Shown: positions 41,940 through 51,387 of the stretch, piece after piece
Layout of the letters: each line of letters begins with the position of its first letter
Position numbering within the stretch: position 1 is the first letter of the stretch
Source: Atlantibacter hermannii
Lineage (GTDB): Bacteria; Pseudomonadota; Gammaproteobacteria; Enterobacterales; Enterobacteriaceae
Length of the DNA: 64,000 nucleotides
NCBI RefSeq assembly: GCF_009907385.1
Contig: NZ_JAAATR010000056.1
Location: 62,001-126,000 of the forward strand
Direction: 5' to 3'
The notes under the pieces: model-generated
What the model was told of the DNA's origin: nothing
The model's input: only the letters and a program-made list of their open reading frames with translations
The model's database searches: none
Translations under genes and position numbers: made by a program

Positions 41940-43134
41940 GCGCCGCTTATGGCAGTGGAGCGGTCTGGACGATGGGGGCGCGCCCTGCGGCGGGTTGTTG
42001 TGGGCGGCAGATCGCGCAACGGCGCTTCAGCAGCTGTATCAACAACATATCTGGCCCCTGAAGGTAAAGCGCCAGACCGTTGCTCGCCAGTACTGGAACC
42101 TGACCTATAAAATCCACTTTATTCGCCAGTTGGCGACCCTGTTGCAGGCGGGTATCGCCCTGCCCCAGGGGCTGGCGATGCTGGCGGAACAGCATTCCCG
42201 CGCGCAGTGGCAGGCGCTGTTACAGGATCTGGCTCAACAGGTGATCCAGGGCGTGCCGTTTTCCGACGCGCTGAAGGCGTGGCCCAGGGTGTTTCCGCCG
42301 CTGTTTATTGCCCTGATCCGCACCGGGGAAATTACCGGCAAGCTCGACGAGTGCTGCCAGCGCCTGGCGGTTCAACAAGAGGAACAACAGGCGCTGAGAA
42401 AGAAGGTGGTCAAAGCGCTACGCTATCCGGGCATTATCTTTGCGATGGCGCTGCTGGTCACTGTCGGCATGGCGGGGTTCGTGCTGCCGGAATTCGCCGC
42501 GATTTATCGCGCCTTTAACGCCCCGCTACCGGCGTTAACCCAGGGCGTGATGGCGTTCTCTGCGTTTATCACCGGTAGCGGGCACTGGCTGGCGCTGCTA
42601 ACAGCCGCGCTGATCATCATTATCCTGCGCTGGCGCCGTAACCCACACTGGCAGTGGCAGGAACAAAACCTGCTGCTGCGCCTGCCGCTGGTGGGCGAAC
42701 TGGTACGCGGGCAGCGCTTGAGCCAGATTTATACCATCCTCGCCATGACCCAACAGGCGGGCTTGCCGCTGTTGCAGGGGCTGGAGGCGGTGGTGCAAAC
42801 GCTCACGTCGCCGTTCTGGCGACAGATGCTGGAGCGTATCATGCTGAAAATCGCCGATGGCGTGCCGTTCTGGAAGACGCTGGAAGAGGAAAAGGGTTTT
42901 ACGCCGCTGTGCCGACAACTGATTTATACCGCTGAAGAAACCGGGTCGATGGATTTGATGCTGGCGCGGCTGGCGCACTGGCATACCGGGCAAACCCATG
43001 AGCGGGCCGACTCCCTCTCTTCCACGCTGGAACCGCTGATGATGATAGTGATTGGGCTGATCGTCGGCACGCTGGTGATAGCCATGTATTTACCGGTATT
43101 CCAGATGGGAGACGCCATGAGCGGCGCAGGCTAG
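41932..43134 (+). CDS. hofC: Type IV pilus assembly inner membrane protein HofC (GspF/PilC family)
   Basis: HofC (400 residues, the E. coli length) is the polytopic platform protein of the pilus machine. Two GspF domains (about 65-185 and 265-390) and three membrane helices are seen; the motifs FIRQLATLLQAGIALPQGLAML and ALIRTGEITGKLDE repeat in the second half as MTQQAGLPLLQGLEAV and YTAEETGSMDLML. It completes ppdD-hofB-hofC. Confidence 0.93.
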   Translation: MNERRLWQWSGLDDGGAPCGGLLWAADRATALQQLYQQHIWPLKVKRQTVARQYWNLTYKIHFIRQLATLLQAGIALPQGLAMLAEQHSRAQWQALLQDLAQQVIQGVPFSDALKAWPRVFPPLFIALIRTGEITGKLDECCQRLAVQQEEQQALRKKVVKALRYPGIIFAMALLVTVGMAGFVLPEFAAIYRAFNAPLPALTQGVMAFSAFITGSGHWLALLTAALIIIILRWRRNPHWQWQEQNLLLRLPLVGELVRGQRLSQIYTILAMTQQAGLPLLQGLEAVVQTLTSPFWRQMLERIMLKIADGVPFWKTLEEEKGFTPLCRQLIYTAEETGSMDLMLARLAHWHTGQTHERADSLSSTLEPLMMIVIGLIVGTLVIAMYLPVFQMGDAMSGAG

Positions 43135-43140
43135 CGGCAT

Positions 43141-43168
43141 AAAAAAAGCAGAAGGTCGCCCCTCTGCT
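43141..43168 (-). terminator. Terminator after guaC
   Basis: On the minus strand AGCAGAGG pairs with CCTTCTGCT (one bulged base), followed by a run of seven T. It lies 24 bases after the guaC stop and faces hofC from the other side. Confidence 0.8.
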
Positions 43169-43191
43169 CTTTGCCGTGCTAAACCAGCCAG

Positions 43192-44235
43192 TTACAGGCT
43201 GTTGAACACGCGGTTCTCTTGTTCCTGAACGCGAATAAAGGTGGTGCGTTTGGTCAGCTCTTTCAGGCGTGACGCGCCCACATAGGTGCAGGCTGAGCGC
43301 AGGCCGCCCAGGATGTCGAGGGCAGTGTTTTCTACCGGACCACGCAGCGGCAGCTTCACGGTTTTGCCTTCTGCGGCACGGTATTTGGCAACGCCGCCCA
43401 CGTGACGGTTCATGGCGGATTCCGAGCTCATACCGTAGAACAGCATGAATTTTTCGCTGTTCTCTTCCACGACGGTGCCGCCGCTTTCGTCGTGGCCCGC
43501 CAGCATCCCGCCGAGCATCACGAAGTCCGCGCCGCCGCCGAAGGCTTTGGCAACATCGCCCGGCGTGGTGCAGCCACCGTCGCTGATGATCTGGCCGCCC
43601 AGGCCGTGGGCCGCGTCAGCGCATTCAATTACGGCGGACAGCTGCGGATAGCCCACGCCGGTTTTCACGCGGGTGGTACACACGGAGCCTGGGCCGATGC
43701 CGACCTTGACGATATCCGCGCCGGAGAGGATCAGCTCTTCACACATCTCGCCGGTCACTACGTTACCTGCGATGATCACTTTGTTCGGCCAGGCTTCACG
43801 CGCTTTGGTCACAAACTGGACGAAGTGCTCGGAATAACCGTTCGCCACGTCGATGCAGACGAAATTCAGGCCCGGGTTGAGCGCCAGGATCTGTTTGGTT
43901 TTTTCAAAATCGGCATCGGAGGTGCCGGTAGAAACGATGGCATGCTTCAGCACGTTGGCATCCACACTCTCGATAAACTGTTGCCACTCTTCAACGGAGT
44001 AATGCTTATGCACCGCTGTCAGAATATCGAACCCGGCCAGAGCTTTCGCCATACCGAAGGTGCCGACTGTGTCCATATTAGCGGCAATAACAGGTACGCC
44101 AGACCATTGGATACCAGAGTGCTTGAAGGTGAATTCACGGGCCAGTTCGACATCGGAACGGCTTTTGAGGGTAGAGCGTTTAGGGCGGATAAGAACGTCT
44201 TTAAAACCTAACTTCAGATCTTCTTCAATACGCAT
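43192..44235 (-). CDS. guaC: GMP reductase
   Basis: GuaC (347 residues) reduces GMP to IMP with NADPH in purine interconversion. The catalytic Cys loop [20 protein letters not shown], the substrate segment [21 protein letters not shown] and the flap region [12 protein letters not shown] are present. It is divergent from coaE. An ERIC repeat lies in its leader, starting 37 bases upstream of the ATG. Confidence 0.96.
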   Translation of the reverse strand: MRIEEDLKLGFKDVLIRPKRSTLKSRSDVELAREFTFKHSGIQWSGVPVIAANMDTVGTFGMAKALAGFDILTAVHKHYSVEEWQQFIESVDANVLKHAIVSTGTSDADFEKTKQILALNPGLNFVCIDVANGYSEHFVQFVTKAREAWPNKVIIAGNVVTGEMCEELILSGADIVKVGIGPGSVCTTRVKTGVGYPQLSAVIECADAAHGLGGQIISDGGCTTPGDVAKAFGGGADFVMLGGMLAGHDESGGTVVEENSEKFMLFYGMSSESAMNRHVGGVAKYRAAEGKTVKLPLRGPVENTALDILGGLRSACTYVGASRLKELTKRTTFIRVQEQENRVFNSL

Positions 44236-44271
44236 GAGCGAATTCCTGGTAAATGGCGATGAACACGTAAA

Positions 44272-44400
44272 TATTACTCGATGGATTTCAAGTGGCAGGA
44301 AGGCGGCAAGCCCTCGAAACCCCGGGAGCTTACAGAAGCACGTGACTGGGATGAGGGGTGCGCGGTCAACGCGCCTGCGACTTAAAAGACGACGAGTATA
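44272..44400. repeat. ERIC (IRU) repeat between guaC and coaE
   Basis: A 129-base imperfect palindrome. Its ends pair (ACTCG...TTTCAAGT with ACTTAAAAGACGACGAGT), and the centre contains CCCCGGGAGCTTACA and CACGTGACTGGGATGAG, close to the ERIC consensus cores. ERIC elements are about 127-base intergenic repeats that fold into RNA hairpins when transcribed. Here it lies in the guaC leader; the remaining bases up to coaE (44401-44625) hold the coaE promoter region. Confidence 0.85.
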
Positions 44401-44625
44401 AGCGGCGGTACAACTACCAACTCCAGTGACGCTATCATACGCACTAATTGTGGCGCCGCAAGACTGCGAAAACGCTCTTTTTTACGCTACAATCCTATAA
44501 ATTTATCTGCCGCCAGGCAGAAATCGCCCTCAGATGAACAAGATTTTTTTCATATTTCGCGGGCCTTTTGCAAGGCCATGAAAAGACAGGCGATAACTTG
44601 TTAATTCAATAATCGGGATTGGTTT

Positions 44626-45246
44626 ATGGTTTACACAGTAGCGATAACGGGCGGCATCGGGAGTGGGAAAACCACCGTAGCCAACAAGTTCGCGCAACTG
44701 GGGATTACCGTTATTGATGCCGATATCATTGCCCGACATGTCGTTGAACCCGAAAAACCCGCGTTGAAATCCATCGTCCAGCATTTTGGCCAGGCGATGC
44801 TGCTGCCCGACGGCACGCTGAATCGCCGGGAACTCCGCGAACGTATTTTTGCTGATCCCCAGGAAAAAGCCTGGCTCAACGCCTTATTACACCCGCTGAT
44901 CCATCAGGAAACCCAGGATCAAATGGCGCGCGCTGCATCCGACTACGTGCTGTGGGTGGTTCCGCTATTGGTGGAAAACCAGCTGCATAAAAAAGCCGAC
45001 CGGGTGCTGGTGGTCGATGTCGATCCTGAAACTCAGATAATACGCACTATGCAACGTGATAATGTGTCACGTACGCATGCCGAACAGATCATCGCCGCCC
45101 AGGTAAGTCGCGAAGCGCGCTTAGCCGTCGCCGATGACGTAATAGACAATAGCGGTAGGCCAGACGCCGTTGATGCCGAGGTGAAGCGCTTGCATCAACG
45201 CTATTTGCAACTGGCCGCACAAGCCGTGCAACAGGAAAATCAGTAA
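44626..45246 (+). CDS. coaE: Dephospho-CoA kinase
   Basis: CoaE (206 residues) adds the 3' phosphate to dephospho-CoA, the last step of coenzyme A synthesis, and so completes the pathway begun by panBCD in this window. The P-loop [15 protein letters not shown] and [12 protein letters not shown] are at the N terminus, the lid [15 protein letters not shown] in the second half. It overlaps zapD by one base (TAATG). Confidence 0.96.
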   Translation: MVYTVAITGGIGSGKTTVANKFAQLGITVIDADIIARHVVEPEKPALKSIVQHFGQAMLLPDGTLNRRELRERIFADPQEKAWLNALLHPLIHQETQDQMARAASDYVLWVVPLLVENQLHKKADRVLVVDVDPETQIIRTMQRDNVSRTHAEQIIAAQVSREARLAVADDVIDNSGRPDAVDAEVKRLHQRYLQLAAQAVQQENQ

Positions 45247-45989
45247 TGCACAACCACATACTCTTTGAACATCCGCTGAATGAAAAAATGCGCACCTGGC
45301 TGCGTATTGAGTTTCTTATTCAGCAGGTGATGTCACGCCTGACCGTGACCGATCATGCTTCAGCCCTGCATTTTTTTCGCAATACCGGCGAATTGATGGA
45401 TGTGTTTGAGCGCGGCGATGTCCGTACCGAAATGCTGAAAGAACTGGAACGCCAACAACGCAAATTACAAAACTGGGCCGAAGTGCCGGGCGTGGATAAC
45501 GATCGCATTCAGGCGCTGCGCAAGGAGCTGAAAGAACACAGCGTGGTACTGATGGCCGCACCACGTCTCGGCCAGGCGCTGCGTGAAGATCGCCTGATCG
45601 GCCTGGTGCGCCAGCGCCTTAGCATCCCCGGCGGTTGCTGTAGTTTTGATTTACCGAGCCTGCATTTCTGGCTGCATATGCCACAGGAAGCGCGCGACGC
45701 CCAGGTCAGCCGCTGGTTCAGCAGCCTTGATCCGCTGCGTTTCGCGCTGGAAAAAGTGCTCGATCTCATTCGCCACTCCGCGCCGTTCCGCAAACAGACC
45801 AGTCTGAACGGCTTTTTCCAGGATAACGGCGACGATGCGGATCTCCTGCGCCTGAAACTGAATATGAGCGACGAACTGTATCCGCAGATTTCCGGGCATA
45901 AGAGCCGCTTTGCCATCCGCTTTATGCCGATTGACAGCGAAAATGGCCGCGTGCCTGAGCGTCTGGATTTTGAACTGGCCTGTTGTTAA
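45246..45989 (+). CDS. zapD: Cell division protein ZapD
   Basis: ZapD (247 residues, formerly YacF) bundles FtsZ filaments at the division ring. The sequence matches E. coli over its length ([18 protein letters not shown] at the start, [15 protein letters not shown] near the end), with a helical domain followed by a beta domain. It sits in the usual coaE-zapD-yacG run with a 1-base overlap on one side and a 9-base gap on the other. Confidence 0.95.
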   Translation: MHNHILFEHPLNEKMRTWLRIEFLIQQVMSRLTVTDHASALHFFRNTGELMDVFERGDVRTEMLKELERQQRKLQNWAEVPGVDNDRIQALRKELKEHSVVLMAAPRLGQALREDRLIGLVRQRLSIPGGCCSFDLPSLHFWLHMPQEARDAQVSRWFSSLDPLRFALEKVLDLIRHSAPFRKQTSLNGFFQDNGDDADLLRLKLNMSDELYPQISGHKSRFAIRFMPIDSENGRVPERLDFELACC

Positions 45990-45998
45990 GGAGGCAAC

Positions 45999-46193
45999 AT
46001 GACGGAAACCACCACGGTAAACTGCCCGACCTGCGGAAAACCGGTTATCTGGAATGAAACCAGCCCGTTTCGCCCGTTTTGCTCAAAGCGCTGTCAGTTG
46101 ATTGATTTAGGCGAGTGGGCGGCGGAAGAAAAACGCATCCCCAGCCAGAGCGATTTAAACGACAGCGACGACTGGAGCGAGCAGGATCGCTAA
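45999..46193 (+). CDS. yacG: DNA gyrase inhibitor YacG
   Basis: YacG (64 residues) is a small zinc protein that binds GyrB and blocks DNA gyrase. The four cysteines are seen in NCPTCGKPV and [11 protein letters not shown], and the acidic C-terminal tail follows. AAGGAGG lies just before the ATG. A strong terminator follows. Confidence 0.94.
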   Translation: MTETTTVNCPTCGKPVIWNETSPFRPFCSKRCQLIDLGEWAAEEKRIPSQSDLNDSDDWSEQDR

Positions 46194-46198
46194 TAAAA

Positions 46199-46238
46199 AA
46201 CCGGGGTGGTATGGAGTAATACCGCCCCGGTTGTGTTT
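46199..46238. terminator. Terminator between yacG and mutT
   Basis: A 14-bp near-perfect stem (AACCGGGGTGGTAT with ATACCGCCCCGGTT, one G-T pair) and a 6-base loop, followed by GTGTTT, between convergent yacG and mutT. Confidence 0.88.
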
Positions 46239-46255
46239 CGTATGACGCGGGTCAC

Positions 46256-46657
46256 TTAACGCGCGCGGGCATCCGCAATCAGACGCGCCACCACGGGCTC
46301 ATTGGCGGGTGGAAACGCCGCCGCATCCAGCGCGCTGGATGCAACCCATTCCCCGGGCTGCCCCTCTTTCCCCCAGGGTTCCCCTTGCCACGCTTCAACC
46401 AGGTAAAACCACAGCGTGATATGCCGGTCCGGGAAGGCGTATTCCAGCGTTTCGTAAAGTGACGGCTGTTCGGCGGCGATACCGACCTCTTCCTGTAGTT
46501 CGCGGATCAGCGCCTGCTCCGGGGTTTCGCCCGCTTCAATCTTACCGCCGGGAAACTCCCATTTATTCGCCATGTGAGCATCAGCGGCACGACGGGTAAT
46601 AAAAATCGCGTTATCGGCGTTGCGGATAATACCCACGGCAATCTGTAGTGTTTTCAT
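46256..46657 (-). CDS. mutT: 8-oxo-dGTP diphosphatase MutT
   Basis: MutT (133 residues) hydrolyses 8-oxo-dGTP and so prevents A-to-C transversions. The Nudix box [24 protein letters not shown] is intact (split: G at its start, REL and EE at the metal site). In E. coli it lies directly downstream of secA. Here secA is absent and yggN lies 12 bases upstream in the same orientation, so mutT probably now depends on the yggN transcript. No good Shine-Dalgarno sequence precedes its ATG. Confidence 0.95.
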   Translation of the reverse strand: MKTLQIAVGIIRNADNAIFITRRAADAHMANKWEFPGGKIEAGETPEQALIRELQEEVGIAAEQPSLYETLEYAFPDRHITLWFYLVEAWQGEPWGKEGQPGEWVASSALDAAAFPPANEPVVARLIADARAR

Positions 46658-46669
46658 ATTCAGATCGCT
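46658..46669. other. Synteny breakpoint mutT | yggN
   Basis: Twelve bases join two blocks that lie near 2.4 and 66.8 min on the E. coli map. All genes from sfsA to mutT follow the first block in order, all from yggN to tRNA-Phe follow the second. No IS, rRNA gene or long repeat is seen at the joint. Confidence 0.8.
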
Positions 46670-47386
46670 TTATTTCAGGCTGGTGACCAGCTTCGTGCGC
46701 TGATCTTCCAGGGAAATCACGCGCTGGCACACATCACGACCAAACTGCTGAAAGTCCTGCTCCTGGGTTTTCCACTCATTCTGGATTGCCGTCTGCAACC
46801 CGCCCAGGCTGCCCAGCACGCCCTGCAACGGATTCCCGCCGCCCTTCAGCACCGCTTTGGCGCCCATTTCGTTGATGCTGTCCTGCAGGATGCCGCCCAT
46901 CGCCTGGTTTACCAGCTGCTGACCGTCGGCACGCACCTGGTCAATGGCCTTATAGTGGAACGTCAGCCCGTCGCTGCGCTGTTCGATAATGCGGTTCATC
47001 TGCGCTTTAAGCTGGGCATCAAGGCTGGTCAGACGGTTACGCATATTGCTGCTTGCGCCGACTTCCTGAGTAATTACCCGGTCCAGCGCCACGCGTCCTT
47101 TTTCTACGCGGCTTAACGCGCCCTGCTGGATCCAGGGTAAATCGGTCCGTAAGGCTTTCTGATAGTTCAGCGCCTGCTGACGCTGCGCGGCGGTCAGGTT
47201 TTTCTGCTGGCCGTTAAACTGTACGCTGCCGTCGGGGCCAATCACCAGGTTGCCGTTTTCGCCAACCACCTGCACGGTTTGCGGGTTGAGCACCACATCG
47301 TCACGCGGTGTGACGCTGCATTTGTATTCGGCCTGAGCCTGCATCGCCGTGACCAGCAATGCGCCCAGAAGCACTTTACGCATCAT
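46670..47386 (-). CDS. yggN: DUF2884 family exported protein YggN
   Basis: A 238-residue exported protein close to E. coli YggN, with a signal peptide (residues 1-19, cut after AQA) and a mostly helical mature part (GLTFHYKAIDQVRADGQQLVNQAMGG and NEMGAKAVLKGGGNP are conserved). Function unknown. GGGAG lies upstream of the ATG. In E. coli the downstream neighbour is ansB; here it is mutT. Confidence 0.9.
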   Translation of the reverse strand: MMRKVLLGALLVTAMQAQAEYKCSVTPRDDVVLNPQTVQVVGENGNLVIGPDGSVQFNGQQKNLTAAQRQQALNYQKALRTDLPWIQQGALSRVEKGRVALDRVITQEVGASSNMRNRLTSLDAQLKAQMNRIIEQRSDGLTFHYKAIDQVRADGQQLVNQAMGGILQDSINEMGAKAVLKGGGNPLQGVLGSLGGLQTAIQNEWKTQEQDFQQFGRDVCQRVISLEDQRTKLVTSLK

Positions 47387-47402
47387 ATCGACTCCCTATA
47401 AA

Positions 47403-47429
47403 GCAAAACGGGCCAATAAATCGGCCCGT
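47403..47429 (-). terminator. Terminator between yggL and yggN
   Basis: On the minus strand ACGGGCC/GGCCCGT with an 8-base loop followed by TTTTGC. It ends the trmB-yggL transcript. Confidence 0.8.
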
Positions 47430-47440
47430 TATCAATTAAC

Positions 47441-47767
47441 TCAATCCCACCACACATCGAACAGATCGCTTAAGCGGATCTCTTCAAGCTTACGATCTTC
47501 AAGCCACTTGCGTACCCGCGCCTGATCTTCTTCGGTGCACTTACCGATTTCCTGCTTGCAGATCAGGCCTTCCCAGGCGAGATAACCACTGCCGTCAAAG
47601 GCCAGGCCGTTTGGCTCGATCACTTCGTTGATCAGATCATCAACGGTTTTATCCACCACCTCTTCGCTGGTGCCTTCCGGGAAACGCCAGGCTACCGAGA
47701 ATCCCAACTCCTGAAACTCATCGATATGCATCTTTTTACGCAAACGACGGCTGCGGTTCTTTGCCAT
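47441..47767 (-). CDS. yggL: DUF469 family protein YggL
   Basis: A 108-residue protein matching E. coli YggL ([23 protein letters not shown]), basic at the N terminus and acidic after. E. coli YggL binds the 50S ribosomal subunit. Its ATG overlaps the trmB stop by one base (TAATG), so it is translationally coupled to trmB; in-frame codons upstream lie within trmB. Confidence 0.92.
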   Translation of the reverse strand: MAKNRSRRLRKKMHIDEFQELGFSVAWRFPEGTSEEVVDKTVDDLINEVIEPNGLAFDGSGYLAWEGLICKQEIGKCTEEDQARVRKWLEDRKLEEIRLSDLFDVWWD

Positions 47768-48486
47768 TATTTCACCCTCTCGAACATTAAGTCCCATACG
47801 CCGTGACCAAGACGATGGCCACGCTGTTCAAATTTGGTTACCGGACGCGATTCCGGGCGCGGTACATAGTCGTTGTTTTCTGACTGGTTCTGATAACCTT
47901 CTACAGACGACATCACTTCGAGCATATGTTCGGCATAAGGTTCCCAGTCGGTCGCCATATGGAACACGCCGCCGAGCGTTAATTTGCTCTTCACCAGCTC
48001 CGCAAACGGGCCCTGAACAATGCGCCGCTTGTTATGGCGCGCTTTATGCCACGGATCCGGGAAGAACAGTTGCACCATGTTCAGGGAATTATCCGGGATC
48101 ATGGTTTGCAGCACTTCGACCGCGTCGTGGCACATCACGCGCAGGTTTTCCACGCCCTCTTCATGCGCCAGGCTCAGGCATGCGCCCACGCCAGGTGAGT
48201 GTACTTCGATGCCCAGGAAATCCTGATGCGGATTGGCTTTTGCCATCGCCACCAGCGAGGCGCCCATGCCAAAGCCAATTTCCAGGGTAACCGGCGCAGT
48301 GCGGCCAAACAGCGCGGTAAAGTCGAGCGGTGCGGGAGTGAACTCAACGCCCATCACCGGCCAGTAGTTATCCAGCGCGTGCTGTTGGCCTTTGGTCAGG
48401 CGCCCCTGACGGCGGACAAAGCTGCGGATGCGGCGCAGCGGGCGGCCGCTTTCATCAAATTCCGGTGAAATGACGTCGTTATTCAT
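47767..48486 (-). CDS. trmB: tRNA (guanine-N7)-methyltransferase
   Basis: TrmB (239 residues) makes m7G at position 46 of tRNAs. The SAM-binding motif [15 protein letters not shown], the acidic loop [13 protein letters not shown], and the catalytic [15 protein letters not shown] are intact, as is the C-terminal [17 protein letters not shown]. The ATG at 48486 matches E. coli; the frame is open further upstream toward mutY but without homology. It is divergent from mutY. Confidence 0.96.
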   Translation of the reverse strand: MNNDVISPEFDESGRPLRRIRSFVRRQGRLTKGQQHALDNYWPVMGVEFTPAPLDFTALFGRTAPVTLEIGFGMGASLVAMAKANPHQDFLGIEVHSPGVGACLSLAHEEGVENLRVMCHDAVEVLQTMIPDNSLNMVQLFFPDPWHKARHNKRRIVQGPFAELVKSKLTLGGVFHMATDWEPYAEHMLEVMSSVEGYQNQSENNDYVPRPESRPVTKFEQRGHRLGHGVWDLMFERVK

Positions 48487-48639
48487 GGTTTCAATCTGTG
48501 TCAGTGAATGGAAAAGCAAACCGGCATTATCCAAAGATAGTCCCGGGATGCAAGCACAGGAAAGTTCCGGTTTACAGCCTTTTCGCTCTGTGCTGCAATC
48601 TGGGCCCTGAAACTCTAAGCCGGATGCCACGCGTTCATG

Positions 48640-49722
48640 ATGCAAGCGCAGCAATTTTCTCGCCAGGTGCTCGACTGGTACGACAAATATGGGCGTAAGA
48701 CCCTCCCCTGGCAGATCGAAAAAACGCCTTACAAAGTATGGCTGTCCGAAGTGATGCTGCAACAAACGCAAGTCGCCACGGTTATTCCCTATTTCACCCG
48801 CTTTATGGCGCGCTTCCCTGACGTCACCGATCTGGCCAACGCGCCGCTGGACGAAGTGCTGCATTTATGGACCGGGCTCGGTTACTACGCCCGCGCCCGC
48901 AACCTGCATAAAGCGGCGAAAAGGGTCGCCGAACAGCACGGCGGCGTGTTCCCACAAACCTTTGATGACGTAGCTGCGCTGCCCGGCGTGGGCCGCTCCA
49001 CCGCAGGCGCAATCCTCTCACTGTCGCTGGGCCAACACTTTCCTATCCTTGATGGCAACGTCAAGCGCGTGCTGGCGCGCTGCTACGCCGTGGAAGGCTG
49101 GCCGGGCAAGAAAGAGGTAGAGAAAAAACTCTGGTCGCTGAGCGAAGCCGTTACCCCTGCCAAAGGCGTGGAGCGCTTCAATCAGGCGATGATGGATTTA
49201 GGCGCGATGGTTTGCACCCGCTCGCGCCCGAAGTGCGAGATTTGCCCGCTCCAGGTCGGCTGCGTGGCTTATGCCACGCAAAGCTGGGCCCGTTATCCGG
49301 GTAAAAAACCGAAGCAGGTGCTGCCAGAAAAGGTCGGCTATTTTCTGCTGATGCAGCAGGGCGACACCGTACGCCTGACCCAGCGCCCGCCGGTTGGACT
49401 CTGGGGCGGACTGTTTTGTTTCCCGCAGTTTGACAGCGAGCAGAGCCTGCGCGACTGGCTGGCGAAACGTAACATTAAGGCCGATACTCTGACGCAGCTT
49501 AACGCGTTCCGCCATACTTTCAGCCACTTCCACCTGGATATCGTACCCATGTGGCTTTCTGTGTCCTCGCAGGCGTCTTGCGTGGAGGAAGAGAGCGCAC
49601 TCTGGTATAACCTGGCACAGCCGCCCTCCGTTGGGCTTGCCGCCCCGGTTGAGCGTTTGTTGCAACAATTACATGCGGAGCCGGTTGTGACACAACCCCT
49701 TCGCCACGATAGTGAGGACTAA
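48640..49722 (+). CDS. mutY: Adenine DNA glycosylase MutY
   Basis: MutY (360 residues) removes adenine mispaired with 8-oxoguanine. The helix-hairpin-helix and catalytic Asp are in [16 protein letters not shown] and LDGNVKRVL (Asp138), Glu37 is in [12 protein letters not shown], and the [4Fe-4S] ligands have the spacing C-x6-C-x2-C-x5-C (about residues 192-208). The C-terminal MutT-like domain ends in [10 protein letters not shown]. The C terminus is about ten residues longer than in E. coli. Because of the rearrangement mutY and mutT, both of the GO repair system, lie only 2 kb apart here. Confidence 0.96.
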   Translation: MQAQQFSRQVLDWYDKYGRKTLPWQIEKTPYKVWLSEVMLQQTQVATVIPYFTRFMARFPDVTDLANAPLDEVLHLWTGLGYYARARNLHKAAKRVAEQHGGVFPQTFDDVAALPGVGRSTAGAILSLSLGQHFPILDGNVKRVLARCYAVEGWPGKKEVEKKLWSLSEAVTPAKGVERFNQAMMDLGAMVCTRSRPKCEICPLQVGCVAYATQSWARYPGKKPKQVLPEKVGYFLLMQQGDTVRLTQRPPVGLWGGLFCFPQFDSEQSLRDWLAKRNIKADTLTQLNAFRHTFSHFHLDIVPMWLSVSSQASCVEEESALWYNLAQPPSVGLAAPVERLLQQLHAEPVVTQPLRHDSED

Positions 49723-49724
49723 CG

Positions 49725-50000
49725 ATGAGCAGAACGATTTTTTGTACCTACCTGCAGCGCGACGCCGAAGGCCAGGATTTCCAACTCTATCCGGGCGATC
49801 TGGGCAAGCGCATCTATAACGAGATTTCCAAAGAGGCCTGGAAGCTGTGGCAAACCAAGCAAACCATGCTGATTAACGAAAAGAAACTCAACATGATGAA
49901 CCCGGAGCACCGCAAGCTGCTGGAGCAGGAAATGGTTAACTTCCTGTTCGAAGGGAAAGACGTGCACATTGAAGGCTATACGCCGCCAGAACAACAATAA
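49725..50000 (+). CDS. yggX: Fe(2+)-trafficking protein YggX
   Basis: YggX (91 residues) protects iron-sulfur clusters and handles Fe(II) under oxidative stress. The N terminus [19 protein letters not shown] carries the family cysteine (Cys7), and [14 protein letters not shown] [14 protein letters not shown] follows. It begins 2 bases after mutY, whose enzyme has an Fe-S cluster, and is surely co-transcribed with it. Confidence 0.95.
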   Translation: MSRTIFCTYLQRDAEGQDFQLYPGDLGKRIYNEISKEAWKLWQTKQTMLINEKKLNMMNPEHRKLLEQEMVNFLFEGKDVHIEGYTPPEQQ

Positions 50001-50018
50001 GGGCCTTTGGCCCTTTTT
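49999..50018 (+). terminator. Terminator overlapping the yggX stop codon
   Basis: The stem AAGGGCC/GGCCCTT with a TTT loop and a T run starts inside the yggX TAA codon. mltC follows 59 bases after yggX, so it may need read-through or its own promoter. Confidence 0.8.
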
Positions 50019-50058
50019 TGACAACACAATTTCAATAACACAACGCACTCCCTTAATG

Positions 50059-51135
50059 ATGAAAAAATTACTCGCGCTGGCTTTGATTGCGCCGTTACTC
50101 ATCTCGTGCTCCAGTAAAAAAACGGAAACCTATAATCCGGAACTGGAAAAAGATACCAACGGTTTTGACATCCTGATGGGGCAGTTCGCCCATAACATTG
50201 AGAACATCTGGGGATTTAACGAAGTCCTGATCGCCGGGCCGAAAGATTACGTTAAGTACACCGACGGCTACCAGACCCGCAGCCACATCAACTTTGACCA
50301 GGGGACCATCACGGTCGAGACCATCGCGGGCACCGATCCCGCTGCCCGCTTGCGTCAGGCGATTATCACCACCCTGCTGATGGGTGACGATCCGGGTTCT
50401 ATCGACCTCTATTCCGATGTGAACGACATACCCATTTCCAAACAGCCGTTCCTGTATGGGCAGGTAGTGGATAATACCGGTGAGCCTATCCGCTGGCAGT
50501 GGCGCGCGGCGCGTTTTGCCGACTACCTGCTGCAAACCCGCATGAAGAGCCGCAGTAACGGTCTGCGCGTGATCTACAGCATCACCATTAATCTGGTGCC
50601 GAACCACCTTGATAAGCGTGCCCATAAGTATGTGGGGATGGTGCGCCAGGCATCGCGTAAATATGGAGTGGATGAGTCGCTGATCCTGGCGATTATGCAG
50701 ACCGAATCCTCGTTTAACCCCTATGCGGTCAGCCGTTCCGACGCGCTGGGCCTGATGCAGGTGGTGCAGCATACCGCAGGTAAAGACGTGTTCCGCTCAC
50801 AGGGTAAATCGGGCACGCCGAGCCGCAGCTACCTGTTCGATCCGCAAAGCAATATCGACACCGGCACCGCCTATCTGGCGATGCTGAATAATGTCTATCT
50901 CGGCGGTATTCAGAATCCAACCTCACGCCGATACGCGGTGATCACCGCCTATAACGGTGGGGCGGGCAGCGTGCTGCGGGTGTTCTCTAACGACAAAATC
51001 AAGGCGGCCACGATTATTAACAGCATGCAGCCGGGGGATGTGTATGAAACCCTGACGACGCGGCATCCGTCCGCTGAATCACGGCGTTATTTATATAAAG
51101 TGGACACGGCGCAAAAGAGCTATCGTCGTCAGTAA
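50059..51135 (+). CDS. mltC: Membrane-bound lytic murein transglycosylase C
   Basis: MltC (358 residues) is an outer-membrane lipoprotein that cleaves peptidoglycan to anhydro-muropeptides, the substrates recycled by AmpD. The lipobox is LLISC (Cys17). After an N-terminal domain the goose-type lysozyme domain holds the catalytic Glu in [14 protein letters not shown] and [23 protein letters not shown] [12 protein letters not shown] and [12 protein letters not shown]. Start at the second of two neighbouring ATG codons. Confidence 0.95.
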   Translation: MKKLLALALIAPLLISCSSKKTETYNPELEKDTNGFDILMGQFAHNIENIWGFNEVLIAGPKDYVKYTDGYQTRSHINFDQGTITVETIAGTDPAARLRQAIITTLLMGDDPGSIDLYSDVNDIPISKQPFLYGQVVDNTGEPIRWQWRAARFADYLLQTRMKSRSNGLRVIYSITINLVPNHLDKRAHKYVGMVRQASRKYGVDESLILAIMQTESSFNPYAVSRSDALGLMQVVQHTAGKDVFRSQGKSGTPSRSYLFDPQSNIDTGTAYLAMLNNVYLGGIQNPTSRRYAVITAYNGGAGSVLRVFSNDKIKAATIINSMQPGDVYETLTTRHPSAESRRYLYKVDTAQKSYRRQ

Positions 51136-51150
51136 CTTTCGTTAAATGTT

Positions 51151-51186
51151 ATATCCCTCACATCCACCGTGAGGGATATTTTTTTG
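51151..51186 (+). terminator. Terminator after mltC
   Basis: A 10-bp stem ATATCCCTCA/TGAGGGATAT with a 9-base loop and a run of seven T. Confidence 0.9.
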
Positions 51187-51387
51187 TCACGCCTGGCTTG
51201 AAGTGGCATTTCTTCATTCGAAACTATTACCTCCATCACATTTCGCATCTGCAAGCCGGATTTTTTTGCAGAATTATGTCGTAGCTAACAAAAAGCATAG
51301 TGGCTGCAATGCTAAAATCCGCGCAATTCACAACCTTCAATGTTTTTAATTCAACATAATTTCGGTTTCTCGTGTGAGGAAAATAAC

